Below, one piece after another: positions 44,570 through 52,959 of a stretch of 64,000 nt of DNA. The notes under the pieces were generated by a model. The model searched no databases. It was not told the DNA's origin and saw only the letters and a list, made by a program, of their open reading frames with translations. The translations under genes were made by a program, and so were the position numbers. Source of the stretch: Benzoatithermus sp963720725 (lineage in GTDB: Bacteria > Pseudomonadota > Alphaproteobacteria > Geminicoccales > Geminicoccaceae); NCBI GenBank assembly GCA_963720725.1, contig CAVRGN010000003.1, positions 1,116,001 through 1,180,000 on the forward strand, read 5' to 3'. Position 1 is the first letter of the stretch; the number at the start of each line of letters is the position of its first letter.

Positions 44570-45141
44570 GTGCCGACGACCTCGCCCGATGGGAACCGCG
44601 CTGGCGTGAGCGCGCCACCACCGCCAGTACCGGCCCGGATCCGTTCCTGGTCGAGGTACTGGCGGATACGCCGCCGGCGCCCGTGCTCGACGTCGCCTGT
44701 GGCGACGGGCGAAATGCTCTGTGGCTGGCGCGACGCGGTTTCCCGGTCACCGCGATCGACGTGGCGCCGGCGGCCATCGCCCGGCTGCAAGCCGCAGCAC
44801 AGGCCGAGGCCCTGGCGGTGGCGACACGCGCGGCCGATCTCGACGAGCCTGCTGCCCTTGAGGGGCTCGGGCCGTTCGCATTCCTGGTGGTGGTCCGCTT
44901 TCTGCCGTCACCGACGCACTGGGACCGGCTGCTCGACCTGCTGCGGCCCGGCGGCCGGGTGCTGCTATCCTCGTTTCGCACCGCTCAGCATGCAGCCCAC
45001 GGCTTCCCGCTCGCCTACTGCCTCGACCGCCACCGCCTCGAAGCGTTGCTGCAGCCACGCCTCACGCTGATGCGCTGGCAGGAGCGCGACGGCGCAGGCG
45101 AGCTGCTCGCGGGCTCGGTCTGGCGCCGCAACCCGGTCTAG
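44566..45141 (+). CDS. Class I SAM-dependent methyltransferase (TehB-like)
   Basis: A small cytoplasmic methyltransferase of 191 residues, starting at a GTG that overlaps the trxC stop. The SAM-binding motif I is VLDVACGDGRNALWLARRG, followed by VTAIDVAPAAIARL and FLVVVRFLPSPTHWDRLLDLLRPGGRVL. Proteins of this shape are often annotated as tellurite-resistance or chalcogen methylases. The substrate is not known. Cotranslation with the thioredoxin suggests a joint role in redox or thiol chemistry, which is only a guess. Confidence 0.85.
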   Translation: MSADDLARWEPRWRERATTASTGPDPFLVEVLADTPPAPVLDVACGDGRNALWLARRGFPVTAIDVAPAAIARLQAAAQAEALAVATRAADLDEPAALEGLGPFAFLVVVRFLPSPTHWDRLLDLLRPGGRVLLSSFRTAQHAAHGFPLAYCLDRHRLEALLQPRLTLMRWQERDGAGELLAGSVWRRNPV

Positions 45142-46829
45142 CCGCCGGCTGCAACCTCGATCGGGAGCCTGGGTGCGATCGCGGCCGTGGGCACCCGCCG
45201 CTTCGCGCCGGGGCGACAGATCTCGCCCTCGTTGGCGGCCAGAGCGCTCGCCTCCGCCGCCGAGGCCCGGCCGAGGCCCGGCAGGTCGAGTCCGGCCAGT
45301 TGGGTGACCTTGTCCCAGAGCATCTCGGCCGTCGTGCGCTGCGGCAGCACGCGGATATTGGCCATCATCCCCGCATCCTCATGCTGGACGAGGTGGCAGT
45401 GGTAGACGAACTCCCCGGCGATGATCGGGTTGGTGAACGGGATCAGGATCACGGCGAAGCCCGGCTGGCCGTTCTGGGCGTAGGGGATGTCGATGACGTC
45501 GCGCAGGCCGCCGCCCAGCGTCTGGCCGGGATCGCCCGAGAAGCGCTGGATCAGGAACTCGGTCTGGTGGAGGTGGAAGACGTGCAGCTCCTGCGAGAAG
45601 TTGCGCACGACCCACTTCTCGACCTGGCCGACCCGTGTGGTCGTGTCGATGCGGCTTTCCACATATTCCTTGTTGTTGATGTAGAACTGGTCGCCGTCGG
45701 CGCTTTCCGAAAAGTCGATATAGCGGGTGCGGTCGGGCTTGAGCCTGGCGACCGTGGCCGGGCTGGGCACGATGCGCGCCGGGCGGGCCGGGCCCCGGAC
45801 CAGGCGTTTGCGGATCGCGGGATCGGGCGGCACCGGCTTGCCGGAGACGATGAACCGCCCGAGCTGCTCGGGCGGGTTGGGATCGCCGGCCGGGCCGGTA
45901 TCGACGTTGCGATGGCGGAAGGCGTACTCGCCCGCGGCCCCGGCCCGCACTGCCACGGTGGCGCGCGCGCCGGGCGGCAGGAAGGCATGGCCGATCCGGA
46001 CCGGGCGCAGCAGCAGGTTGCCGTCGCGCTCGATCAGCCACATCTCGTGGCCGTCGAGCTGCATGTCGAAGAACGCGTCGGCGCCGAGATTGCCCAGCTC
46101 CCAGATCTGCCATTCGCCGGGGCGGGCGCGGATCGGCGGATTGGACAGGCCGTTGAGCGACTTGGCGCGCGCATCGCCGTCGATGAAGCCGGGAAAGGTG
46201 AAGTCCTTGAACACCATCACCCGCTGCTTGTGCCCGACCAGCTCGGGATACTGCTCGAACACGAAGCCGCCGACGATCAGCATGCCGGAGATGCCCGAGC
46301 CGATCTGGTCGTCGACATAGCCGTGGACGTGGGCGTGGTACCAGTGCAGGCCCTGCGGGTGGTCCTTGGGGACGTACACGTCGTAGCGCAGGTCCTCCTC
46401 GGGATCGATCCGGATGTAGACGTTGTCGCCGTCGCGCGGCTTCGGCCTGACGTCCATGCCGTGATAGTGGATGTTGGTCGGTTCCGGATCGTCGATATTG
46501 ACCTCGGCCGGCCCGATCTTGTTGATCACCTTCACGCGGATGGTGTCGCCGCGCTGAATTCGCAGCGTCGGCGCCATGTAGTTGCCGTTGATCACGTTCG
46601 AGACCACGCTCCGGCCGTCGACCGTGATCTCGGCCGGGGCAACGGTGAGCGTCCCGCGCAGCGCGCCATTCTCGCTGCGCATGACGGGCGGATTGGGCAG
46701 GTCGAACAGCGTGCCCTCGTCCAGGGCCTGCGCCGCGGCGCCGATGCTGGTCGCGGCGAGCGTCGAGGCCGCGAGCATGAGAGGTGCGGCTAGACGCCGG
46801 AAACGAACCGAAGCCCGGTTGACGCCCAT
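45138..46829 (-). CDS. Multicopper oxidase
   Basis: A periplasmic three-cupredoxin-domain oxidase, 563 residues, with signal peptide LMLAASTLAATSIGAAAQ. All four copper-binding blocks are visible: NIHYHGM, LHWYHAHVHG, HVFHLHQTEF and YHCHLVQHEDAGMM, the last with the Cys and Met for the type 1 copper. Such enzymes couple substrate oxidation (metal ions, phenols) to reduction of oxygen to water. No methionine-rich insert typical of cuprous oxidases is seen. It is convergent with the methyltransferase gene (four-base overlap). Confidence 0.94.
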   Translation of the reverse strand: MGVNRASVRFRRLAAPLMLAASTLAATSIGAAAQALDEGTLFDLPNPPVMRSENGALRGTLTVAPAEITVDGRSVVSNVINGNYMAPTLRIQRGDTIRVKVINKIGPAEVNIDDPEPTNIHYHGMDVRPKPRDGDNVYIRIDPEEDLRYDVYVPKDHPQGLHWYHAHVHGYVDDQIGSGISGMLIVGGFVFEQYPELVGHKQRVMVFKDFTFPGFIDGDARAKSLNGLSNPPIRARPGEWQIWELGNLGADAFFDMQLDGHEMWLIERDGNLLLRPVRIGHAFLPPGARATVAVRAGAAGEYAFRHRNVDTGPAGDPNPPEQLGRFIVSGKPVPPDPAIRKRLVRGPARPARIVPSPATVARLKPDRTRYIDFSESADGDQFYINNKEYVESRIDTTTRVGQVEKWVVRNFSQELHVFHLHQTEFLIQRFSGDPGQTLGGGLRDVIDIPYAQNGQPGFAVILIPFTNPIIAGEFVYHCHLVQHEDAGMMANIRVLPQRTTAEMLWDKVTQLAGLDLPGLGRASAAEASALAANEGEICRPGAKRRVPTAAIAPRLPIEVAAGG

Positions 46830-46924
46830 CTTTTGTCCCCTGCCACCGCCATCTGGGTTACACTTGGTTCATATCACGCACCTGATCGGCTTGACATGCG
46901 CCTGGATATGCGGAGGGGGTGGCG

Positions 46925-47236
46925 ATGCGTTACGGTCTTGCAGTCCTGCTCGCGGTGCTCGCGACTATGCCAGGATGGCGGGCGGGCGCAGCCCCGGCGG
47001 TGGTGGCGGCCAATTCGCACGCGGCCCGTTCCACCGCGGAGCTCAAGTGCCATTGCCGGGCCAATGGCCGCACCTATGAGCTGGGCGAGCGGGTGTGTCT
47101 GCTGTCGCCGCAGGGGTTGCGGGTCGCCGAGTGCCGAATGCAGCAGAACGTCACCTCATGGCAGTTCGACCGGGAGGACTGCTCGGTCAACGCCAGTCTG
47201 GCGGGGCCGGAGCGTCGGGAGAGCGTGACGCGTTAA
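46925..47236 (+). CDS. Small secreted cysteine-containing protein of unknown function
   Basis: 103 residues with a signal peptide (MRYGLAVLLAVLATMPGWRAGA) and a short mature part. The ATG at 46925 follows GGAGGGGG. The mature protein has five cysteines in the pattern KCHCRANG, GERVCLLSPQGLRVAECRMQQNVTSW, REDC. I recall this Cys/NVTSW arrangement from hypothetical proteins of alphaproteobacteria, with no known role. Disulfides in the periplasm are likely. It is divergent from the multicopper oxidase. Confidence 0.72.
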   Translation: MRYGLAVLLAVLATMPGWRAGAAPAVVAANSHAARSTAELKCHCRANGRTYELGERVCLLSPQGLRVAECRMQQNVTSWQFDREDCSVNASLAGPERRESVTR

Positions 47237-47298
47237 CCGGCCGGTAACCCGTCACGGTTACCCTCGGGTGCGCATCCAGCTCGCCCGGGAGGTCGGAC

Positions 47299-47472
47299 AT
47301 GGACGAACGCGGACTGGCCGCCCTCACCGGCGCCATCTTGGTGCTGCTTCAGCTGCATCTGCACTTCGCGCCCGATGTGCGCTCCGGCGCAGCCGAGCGC
47401 GCGGCCGAGCTGCGGCGGCTGGGGATCGCGTTCGCCGCCGCGGGCGGTCCGGCCGGCCACGAGGTGCGCTGA
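47299..47472 (+). CDS. Very small membrane-associated protein, unknown function
   Basis: A 57-residue reading frame starting at 47299 with GGGAGG six bases upstream. The N-terminal half (LAALTGAILVLLQLHLHFAP) is hydrophobic and could form one membrane or amphipathic helix; the rest (GAAERAAELRRLGIAFAAAGG) looks helical. It lies between two plus-strand genes and fills a stretch otherwise without a gene. The strong ribosome-binding site and bacterial codon bias support it, but no homologue is recognised. Confidence 0.5.
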   Translation: MDERGLAALTGAILVLLQLHLHFAPDVRSGAAERAAELRRLGIAFAAAGGPAGHEVR

Positions 47473-47541
47473 CCGTCGCCGGCGCAGCTGGAACCAGGCT
47501 CCGCCACGGGCCACCTTAGGCCCGCGACGGAGGTATGGAAC

Positions 47542-47964
47542 ATGCTGATCGAGCGGATCAAGGATGACCGGCTCCGGGCCATGAAGGCCCGTGACGAGCT
47601 GAAGAAGAACCTGTTGGGCACGCTCTATGCGGCCGCGACCAAGGAGGGCAAGGCGCCCGAGGACGCCGTGGTCGTCAAGACGATCCGCGCCTTCGTGAAG
47701 TCGCTCGACGAGACCGCCGTTCTCCTGCAGGCCCGCGGCTTGGATACAACCCAGCAGCAGGCCGAGCGGTCCATCCTCGAGGTCTACCTGCCGCAGGCCC
47801 TCGGCGAGGACGAGCTGCGCGCCAGCATCGCCGAACTCGTCGCCGATCTACCGGAGCGCTCGCCCAAGGCGATGGGCCAAGTCATGGCCGCGCTCAAGGC
47901 CCGCCATGGCGACGCGCTCGACAGCAAGACCGCCAGCGGCTTGGTCCGGGCCGCCCTGAGCTGA
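47542..47964 (+). CDS. yqeY: GatB/YqeY domain protein
   Basis: A 140-residue cytoplasmic protein of the YqeY family, related to the tail domain of the GatB amidotransferase subunit, which binds tRNA. Blocks: RIKDDRLRAMKARDELKKNLLGTLYAAA, then KTIRAFVKSLDETAVLLQARG, SILEVYLPQALGEDEL and the C-terminal GQVMAALKARHG. The exact role is not established; many genomes place it near dnaG and rpoD, which are not here. Confidence 0.92.
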   Translation: MLIERIKDDRLRAMKARDELKKNLLGTLYAAATKEGKAPEDAVVVKTIRAFVKSLDETAVLLQARGLDTTQQQAERSILEVYLPQALGEDELRASIAELVADLPERSPKAMGQVMAALKARHGDALDSKTASGLVRAALS

Positions 47965-48128
47965 TTTTGGCGGCACGGCTGATGCCGTCGCGCAACAGTG
48001 ATGCTTGCGCGCAATAGTTCTCACGCAATGGTTGACAGTCGCCTAATGGCTGCGTAGTGCGCTCTTCGGGTCACGTCCCGAACGGACGGGCTCTTGCTTG
48101 CCCAACAACAACCTCGCCAGAGGTGACG

Positions 48129-48686
48129 ATGACCGAAACGGCCATGAGGCGGAGCCTTGCCCGGCGCCGCGCATTTCTGGGGCTGACCGGCCCACTCCTC
48201 GCTTCCCTGATGTTGTCGAGCCGCGCGGCGGAGGCGGCGATCCGCGAACGCTCCGTCCTGCTGCACCACCGCCATACCGGCGAGACCCTGCGCTCAGTCT
48301 ACTTCGCCGACGGGCGCTACCAGGCCGCCGAGCTCAGGGCGGCGACCCGCCATCTGCGCGACTGGCGCGACAATACCCATCTGCCGGTCGACCCGAAACT
48401 CCTGGACCTGCTCTGGTCGCTGCGCGCGGCCCTGGGCGTGAGCGAGCCCATCCAGGTGTTCTGCGGCTATCGCTCGCCCACCACCAACGCCATGCTCCGG
48501 CGCACGCACCACGGGGCGGCGCGCCACAGCCTGCACATGCGGGCGATGGCGGTCGACCTGCAGTTCGAGGGCAGGTCCTTGCGCGACATCCGCCGTGCCG
48601 CCGTGGCGCTGAAAGCCGGCGGGGTCGGCTACTACCCCCGCTCGGGCTTCGTCCACGTCGACACCGGCGACATCCGCTACTGGTGA
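48129..48686 (+). CDS. DUF882 / peptidase M15-type protein, exported
   Basis: 185 residues with a twin-arginine-like leader (RRSLARRRAFLGLTGPLLASLML) and a DUF882 domain in the D-Ala-D-Ala metallopeptidase (M15) superfamily. Metal ligand blocks are VFCGYRSPTTNAMLRR, the HSLHMRAMAVDLQ pair (HxxxxxxD) and GFVHVDTGDIRYW. It probably trims peptidoglycan peptides. The ATG at 48129 follows GAGGTGACG. A 164-base leader before it holds no other gene that I can see. Confidence 0.9.
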   Translation: MTETAMRRSLARRRAFLGLTGPLLASLMLSSRAAEAAIRERSVLLHHRHTGETLRSVYFADGRYQAAELRAATRHLRDWRDNTHLPVDPKLLDLLWSLRAALGVSEPIQVFCGYRSPTTNAMLRRTHHGAARHSLHMRAMAVDLQFEGRSLRDIRRAAVALKAGGVGYYPRSGFVHVDTGDIRYW

Positions 48687-48708
48687 TCCGCCGGCGATAG
48701 AGACCGGG

Positions 48709-49038
48709 TCAGGCGGCGGCCGCGCCCGCCGGCACGGTCTGGATCACCTCGAAGCCCTCGAACTGGGGGTGGCCGGAATAGTGCGGCCGGCTGCCGCCCG
48801 CGTCCTTGTGCGCGGCCCGGAACGCCTCGGAGCGCGTCCAGGCCTCGAAGTCGGCGAACGACCGCCAGATGGTGTGCGAGGCGTAGAGCACATGGTCCTC
48901 GCGCTCGGGGCCCTTGAGGAGGTGGAACTCGACGAAGCCGGGGACGCGGTCGAGATAGCTGTCGCGGCCGAGCCACATGGCTTCGAAGTCGGCCTCGCTG
49001 CCCTTGCGGACCGAAAAGCGGTTCATCGCGATGTACAT
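48709..49038 (-). CDS. Antibiotic biosynthesis monooxygenase-fold protein (HmoA-like)
   Basis: A 109-residue ferredoxin-like-fold protein of the ABM family. It begins YIAMNRFSVRKGSEADFEAMW and has FHLLKGPEREDHVLYASHTIWRSFADFEAWTRSEAFRAAH, typical of haem-degrading or electron-transfer ABM proteins (HmoA type). A histidine (AAHKDAG) stands where haem-binding members have one. The role is inferred from the family only. Confidence 0.88.
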   Translation of the reverse strand: MYIAMNRFSVRKGSEADFEAMWLGRDSYLDRVPGFVEFHLLKGPEREDHVLYASHTIWRSFADFEAWTRSEAFRAAHKDAGGSRPHYSGHPQFEGFEVIQTVPAGAAAA

Positions 49039-49111
49039 GACCGGTCTCCTCGTTGGGTGCGTCGGGACAGGTCGGTCGCGACCGGACCGCCGGCAAGTCC
49101 CCGACGGTGCC

Positions 49112-49738
49112 TCAGCGCGGCCGGGCCGGGCGCGGCCGGTAGATCGGAAGGGACAGGCCCCAGCTCAGCGCCAGTGCGCGCACCGCGAAGGCCAGCGCCA
49201 GGCCGAGCCCGGCGGCCAGCGGATCGGGCAGCCCCAGGGCGTGGCCGGCGACGAGCAGGGCGGCACCGGCGGCAGCGGCGGTGGCGTAGATCTCGCGCTT
49301 GAGCAGGAGCGGGGTCTCGGTGCAGACCACGTCGCGGATCAGGCCGCCGAAGGTCGCGGTCATGGTGCCCATGAGCACGGCCACCTCGGGTCCCGCGCCG
49401 GCTTCCAGGGCGGTGCGCGCGCCCAGGACGCAGAACAGCGCCATCCCCAGCGCGTCGGCCCAGAGCAGGACCGCGGCCCGGCGCTGGATGTGCGGTGCGA
49501 CCAGGAATGTCGCGACCGCGGCGGCGCTGGTGACCCAAAGATAGCGCGGCTCGTGAACCCAGAACACCGGGCCACGGTCGAGCAGCACGTCGCGCAGCGT
49601 GCCGCCGCCGATGCCGGTGACCGCGGCCACGAACAGGAAGCCCACGATGTCGAGCTGCTTGCGTGCCGCCTCCAGCGCCCCGCTGACCGCGAACACGGCC
49701 ACGCCAGCGAGGTCGAGCCAGTTCAGCAGGCCCCCCAC
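49112..49738 (-). CDS. TRIC-type cation channel family protein (UPF0126)
   Basis: An inner-membrane protein of 208 residues with seven hydrophobic segments. It has the two internal repeats that mark the family, each with a glycine-rich kink: TGIGGGTLRDVLL and TATFGGLIRDVV. Prokaryotic TRIC proteins form trimeric potassium-permeable channels, though many were earlier listed as YicG/UPF0126. The gene is followed on the same strand by no partner and preceded by a LOG-family gene 15 bases away. Confidence 0.9.
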   Translation of the reverse strand: MGGLLNWLDLAGVAVFAVSGALEAARKQLDIVGFLFVAAVTGIGGGTLRDVLLDRGPVFWVHEPRYLWVTSAAAVATFLVAPHIQRRAAVLLWADALGMALFCVLGARTALEAGAGPEVAVLMGTMTATFGGLIRDVVCTETPLLLKREIYATAAAAGAALLVAGHALGLPDPLAAGLGLALAFAVRALALSWGLSLPIYRPRPARPR

Positions 49739-49753
49739 AGGCCGGCGCCCCCG

Positions 49754-50650
49754 TCAGTCGGGCTGGTCGGCGTAGTGAGCCTGGATGCGCGCCCAGGCCT
49801 CCTCGGCCGTCTCGACGAAGTCGAACAGCGCCAGGTCGCGTGCGTCGACCACGCCTTCCTCGACCAGGGCCTCGAACGCCACCACCCGGCTCCAGTAGGC
49901 GCGGTCGAACAGCAGCACCGGCATCGGCCGCGACTTGCCGGTCTGGATCAGGCACAAGGTCTCGAACAGCTCGTCGAAGGTGCCGAATCCGCCTGGAAAG
50001 ACGATCAGCGCCTTGGCGCGGGTCATCAGGTGCATCTTGCGCAGGGCGAAGTAGTGGAACTGGAAGCACAGCTCGGGCGTGATCCAGGGATTGGGCGCCT
50101 GCTCGTGCGGCAGGACGATGTTGTGGCCGATGCTGATCGCTCCGGCGTCGGCAGCACCGCGATTGGCGGCCTCCATGATGCCGGGGCCGCCGCCGGTGAC
50201 GATGACGTAGCGCTGCTGGCCGTCGGGACGGCGCGGGGTCGAGACCAGCCGCGCGAAGCGGCGGGCCTCGTCGTAGTTGCGCGCCAGCCGCTCGAGATTG
50301 CCGGCGATCCGCAGCGCCGCGGCCGCGTCGGGATCGTCGGGGGCGGCACGGCTGCGCGCCAGAGCCTCCTCGCGCCGAGCCTTGGCCACGCCGGGCTCCG
50401 CGATGCGCGCGCTGCCGAAGGTGACGATGGTGGATTCGATCCCGCGTGCCAGCAACTCGAGCTCGGGCTTGAGCAGCTCGAGCTGCAGCCGGACCGGCCG
50501 CAGCTCCTCGCGCAGCAGGAACTCGGTGTCGGCGAAGGCAAGCCGGTAGCTGGGAGAAAGCGTCTGCGGCGTCGCCGGAACCTCGCGCACCCGCAAGGCG
50601 TCCTCGCGCGCGCTCGGCAGCGCGCCGTGGGGCGGGTCGAGATCGGCCAT
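49754..50650 (-). CDS. LOG-family protein (TIGR00730, cytokinin riboside phosphoribohydrolase-like)
   Basis: A Rossmann-fold protein of 298 residues, longer than plant-type LOG (about 190) because of an N-terminal helical extension. The nucleotide-binding and catalytic blocks are VTFGSARI, VTGGGPGIMEAANRGA, and PGGFGTFDELFE. Enzymes of this family hydrolyse nucleoside monophosphates at the N-glycosidic bond. Bacterial long forms often act on AMP-like nucleotides and need not make cytokinins. Confidence 0.9.
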   Translation of the reverse strand: MADLDPPHGALPSAREDALRVREVPATPQTLSPSYRLAFADTEFLLREELRPVRLQLELLKPELELLARGIESTIVTFGSARIAEPGVAKARREEALARSRAAPDDPDAAAALRIAGNLERLARNYDEARRFARLVSTPRRPDGQQRYVIVTGGGPGIMEAANRGAADAGAISIGHNIVLPHEQAPNPWITPELCFQFHYFALRKMHLMTRAKALIVFPGGFGTFDELFETLCLIQTGKSRPMPVLLFDRAYWSRVVAFEALVEEGVVDARDLALFDFVETAEEAWARIQAHYADQPD

Positions 50651-50700
50651 GCGCTGCGTCTCCGGGCGGTCGGGACAGCAACTAAGCGCAGACTGCTGCG

Positions 50701-50734
50701 AAAAGCAAAACCCCGGGAGGCCAGCCCCCGGGGT
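50701..50734 (-). terminator. Rho-independent terminator of the phasin gene
   Basis: On the minus strand a seven-bp GC stem (arms 50727-50733 and 50711-50717) is followed by TTTTGCTTTT. It lies 27 bases after the phasin stop codon. Confidence 0.82.
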
Positions 50735-50760
50735 CGGTCAGCTGAAGGAACCGCGCCCGA

Positions 50761-51138
50761 TCAGGCGGCGACGGCCTTCATTTCCTCGAAGTTGGCGGTG
50801 GCGCGCTTGACCAGCAGGTCGACGACCTCGCTCTGCGCCTTCATGCCGAGATCCACGGTCTCCTTGACGTCGGCCATGGCCTTCTCGACCGCGGCCTTCA
50901 TCTCGTCCGCATAGACGCCCGGCTGCTTCTTGGCATCGAAGCCCTTGAACATGACGTCGGTCTTGGACATCGCTTCCTTGACCATCTCGACCTGCTTCTT
51001 GGCCACGGTCTGCACCAGATCGAACATGATCTTCTGTGCGGCGACGATGGTCTCGATATTGGCCTTCTGCAACGAAACGATGGCTTCGACGTCCAGCTTC
51101 GGCAGGGAGGGAAGCTGGGGCATGGCGGTCTTGGTCAT
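50761..51138 (-). CDS. Phasin family protein
   Basis: A 125-residue helical protein that coats polyhydroxyalkanoate granules. It contains long amphipathic helices with the phasin pattern VEAIVSLQKANIETIVAAQKIMFDLVQTVAKKQVEMVKEAM and later VDLGMKAQSEVVDLLVKRATANFEEM. The ATG at 51138 is used; upstream codons are not phasin-like. A strong terminator follows and two PhaR-like palindromes precede it, so it is a single-gene unit with its own control. Confidence 0.93.
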   Translation of the reverse strand: MTKTAMPQLPSLPKLDVEAIVSLQKANIETIVAAQKIMFDLVQTVAKKQVEMVKEAMSKTDVMFKGFDAKKQPGVYADEMKAAVEKAMADVKETVDLGMKAQSEVVDLLVKRATANFEEMKAVAA

Positions 51139-51153
51139 GATTGGATCCCGATG

Positions 51154-51168
51154 TTGTGCGGTGCACAA
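51154..51168. promoter_or_regulatory. PhaR-like operator proximal to the phasin start
   Basis: TTGTGCGGTGCACAA is a perfect palindrome with six-base arms and a three-base centre, 15 bases upstream of the phasin ATG. PhaR repressors bind TGC-N3-GCA type sites at phasin promoters. The phaR gene itself is not in the window. Confidence 0.7.
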
Positions 51169-51206
51169 TATCTATGGTTCGAAGGTTCCCGACGCAACCC
51201 GGATTC

Positions 51207-51221
51207 TTGTGCGGTGCAACA
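51207..51221. promoter_or_regulatory. Second PhaR-like operator upstream of the phasin
   Basis: TTGTGCGGTGCAACA repeats the first 12 bases of the site at 51154-51168 exactly, 53 bases away (about five helical turns). The right arm is less symmetric, so it is probably a weaker site. Confidence 0.6.
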
Positions 51222-51272
51222 TCGCAGCCATGCGCGATCAGCATATCAGGCTTGTGAAATAAACCCCGTGCC

Positions 51273-52370
51273 TCAGCCTGCGAGACTGCCGACCCGCTGC
51301 AGCGCGGCGGGCGCCGGCAGGCCGTGGGCGGCGAGCGCCGGGGCCAGGACGCGCGCAATCTCGGCTCGTCCCAGGCGATCCATCAGCGCGCAAGGCCCGA
51401 TCCCGAACTTCAGCGCTTCGCGCGCGCCGCGGTCGAAGGCGGCCGGCTCGGCGACGCCTTCGTCGATCGCCTGCAGCACCGGCAGGAAGCAGCCGGCGAG
51501 CAGCCGGTCGGCGATGGCGGCAGCGCGCGACGGCTCCGGTGCCGCCGCAGCCTCGACCGGGAACGGGCGGTCGGCCTCGCCCGCGGCCACCATCGCCGCC
51601 GCCGGGGCGTAGAACGGTCCCAGCGGCGCCAGATTGCGGATGGCGTGCAGGTTGATGCGCGGCTTGATCAGGTTCATCACCGTGAACGGCCCCGCCGCCG
51701 CCTGAAGGATCTCCCTGGCCACGGCGTCGATCTCGCCCGTGCTGCCGAGCCCGGCGTCCAGGGCGCGCGCCGCCTCGTTGGTGTAGGGGCAGAAGAACCG
51801 GTTGATGGCAAAGCCGTAGGAATCGCGACAGCGCAGGGGCTGCTTGCCGCTGGCGCGGCAGAAGGCGAGTGCCGTCTCGATGGTCGCCGGGGCGGTGGCC
51901 TCGCCCATGACGACCTCGACGATAGGGTTGACCGCGGCGGGGCTGAAATAGTGCAGGCCAAGGAATCGCTCCGGCGCCTTCAGATGGCCGGCGAGGTCGC
52001 CCACGCGCAGGCAGCTGGTGTTGGTGGCGACCAAGGCTTCGGGGCGAAGCACGTGCGATAGGCGCTCGAGCAATTCCGCCTTGAGGGAGAATTCCTCGAA
52101 CACCGCCTCGATCACCAGGTCGGCGCCGGCCAGGGCAGACAGATCAGGCGCGACGACGAGGCGGGCCGAGGCCGCCGCGGCGTCGGCCGCCGTCATGCGC
52201 CCCTTCTCGACCGCGCGGGCGTAAAACGCGCCGGCAGCCGCGATCGCCGCCGCTGCCGCCTCCGGCCGGTCGTCGAGCAACAGGACGCGAAAGCCGTGCT
52301 GCGCCAGGCTGACGGCGATGCCGCCGCCCATGGTTCCGGCGCCGACGATCCCGACGGTCTCGATTGCCAT
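51273..52370 (-). CDS. 3-hydroxyacyl-CoA dehydrogenase
   Basis: An NAD-dependent enzyme of fatty-acid or PHA metabolism, 365 residues from the ATG at 52370. The Rossmann motif is ETVGIVGAGTMGGGIAVSLAQHGF, the acidic residue after strand 2 is in LLDDRPEA, and the catalytic block is LGLHYFSPAAVNPIVEVV, followed by YGFAINRFFCPYTNEA at the domain junction. A C-terminal repeat domain (residues about 290-365) is present as in two-domain stand-alone forms. It lacks the hydratase half of FadB. Position next to the phasin may link it to polyhydroxybutyrate turnover. Confidence 0.9.
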   Translation of the reverse strand: MAIETVGIVGAGTMGGGIAVSLAQHGFRVLLLDDRPEAAAAAIAAAGAFYARAVEKGRMTAADAAAASARLVVAPDLSALAGADLVIEAVFEEFSLKAELLERLSHVLRPEALVATNTSCLRVGDLAGHLKAPERFLGLHYFSPAAVNPIVEVVMGEATAPATIETALAFCRASGKQPLRCRDSYGFAINRFFCPYTNEAARALDAGLGSTGEIDAVAREILQAAAGPFTVMNLIKPRINLHAIRNLAPLGPFYAPAAAMVAAGEADRPFPVEAAAAPEPSRAAAIADRLLAGCFLPVLQAIDEGVAEPAAFDRGAREALKFGIGPCALMDRLGRAEIARVLAPALAAHGLPAPAALQRVGSLAG

Positions 52371-52545
52371 GTGACCCGCTCCTGCCCCATCTGCGCGCGG
52401 CCTGCTTAGCCGGACGGCCCGGCGCCGTGAAGCGGGCCACGGCCGATGCCCGCGCCGACGATGTCGCAGGCTGCCGCGCGCTTGCCAGGTCTGGCTCGGC
52501 GCCGGCACAAGCTTCCGCCAGACCCACGCCAACGAGGTGTCGCCT

Positions 52546-52956
52546 GTGCGCCCGCTCATCTGCCTGCTCCTGCTGCTCCCTGCCTGCGCGCCGCTCACTG
52601 AACCGTCGCAGGGCACGCCCGTCTCGGGCGCCGAATTTGCGCGCGAGATCTCCGGCGGTGTATTCAGCTTCCGGCTGCCCTATGGCGGCTTTGCGCAGGC
52701 GCAGTTCCAGCCAGACGGCACCGCGGTGTATTCCGGCCGCCGGCTCAACGGGATCGGCCGCTGGCGCAGCTGGGAGAAGGGCTACTGCGCCTATTATCCG
52801 TGGCTCGGCGCCGGCTCCGGTCTGCGGCCGCCCTTCAGCGGCCAAGTCGAGGCCGACGGCTACCATTGCTACGTGGTGAGAGCCGAGGACGGCTATTTCG
52901 TCGTCTTCCAGCGCGATGGCGTCTATGCCGGCACGCTGGTGCCCGTGCCGGAATGA
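52546..52956 (+). CDS. Small lipoprotein of unknown function
   Basis: A 136-residue lipoprotein with the signal RPLICLLLLLPAC and a lipobox cysteine. The GTG at 52546 has GAGG eight bases upstream. The mature part, rich in aromatic residues (FSFRLPYGGFAQAQFQPDGTAVYSG, YCAYYPWLGAGSG, GYHCYVVRAEDGYFVVFQ), looks like a small beta-sandwich. No family was recognised. It is convergent with the next gene, four bases away. Confidence 0.75.
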   Translation: MRPLICLLLLLPACAPLTEPSQGTPVSGAEFAREISGGVFSFRLPYGGFAQAQFQPDGTAVYSGRRLNGIGRWRSWEKGYCAYYPWLGAGSGLRPPFSGQVEADGYHCYVVRAEDGYFVVFQRDGVYAGTLVPVPE

Positions 52957-52959
52957 GCC

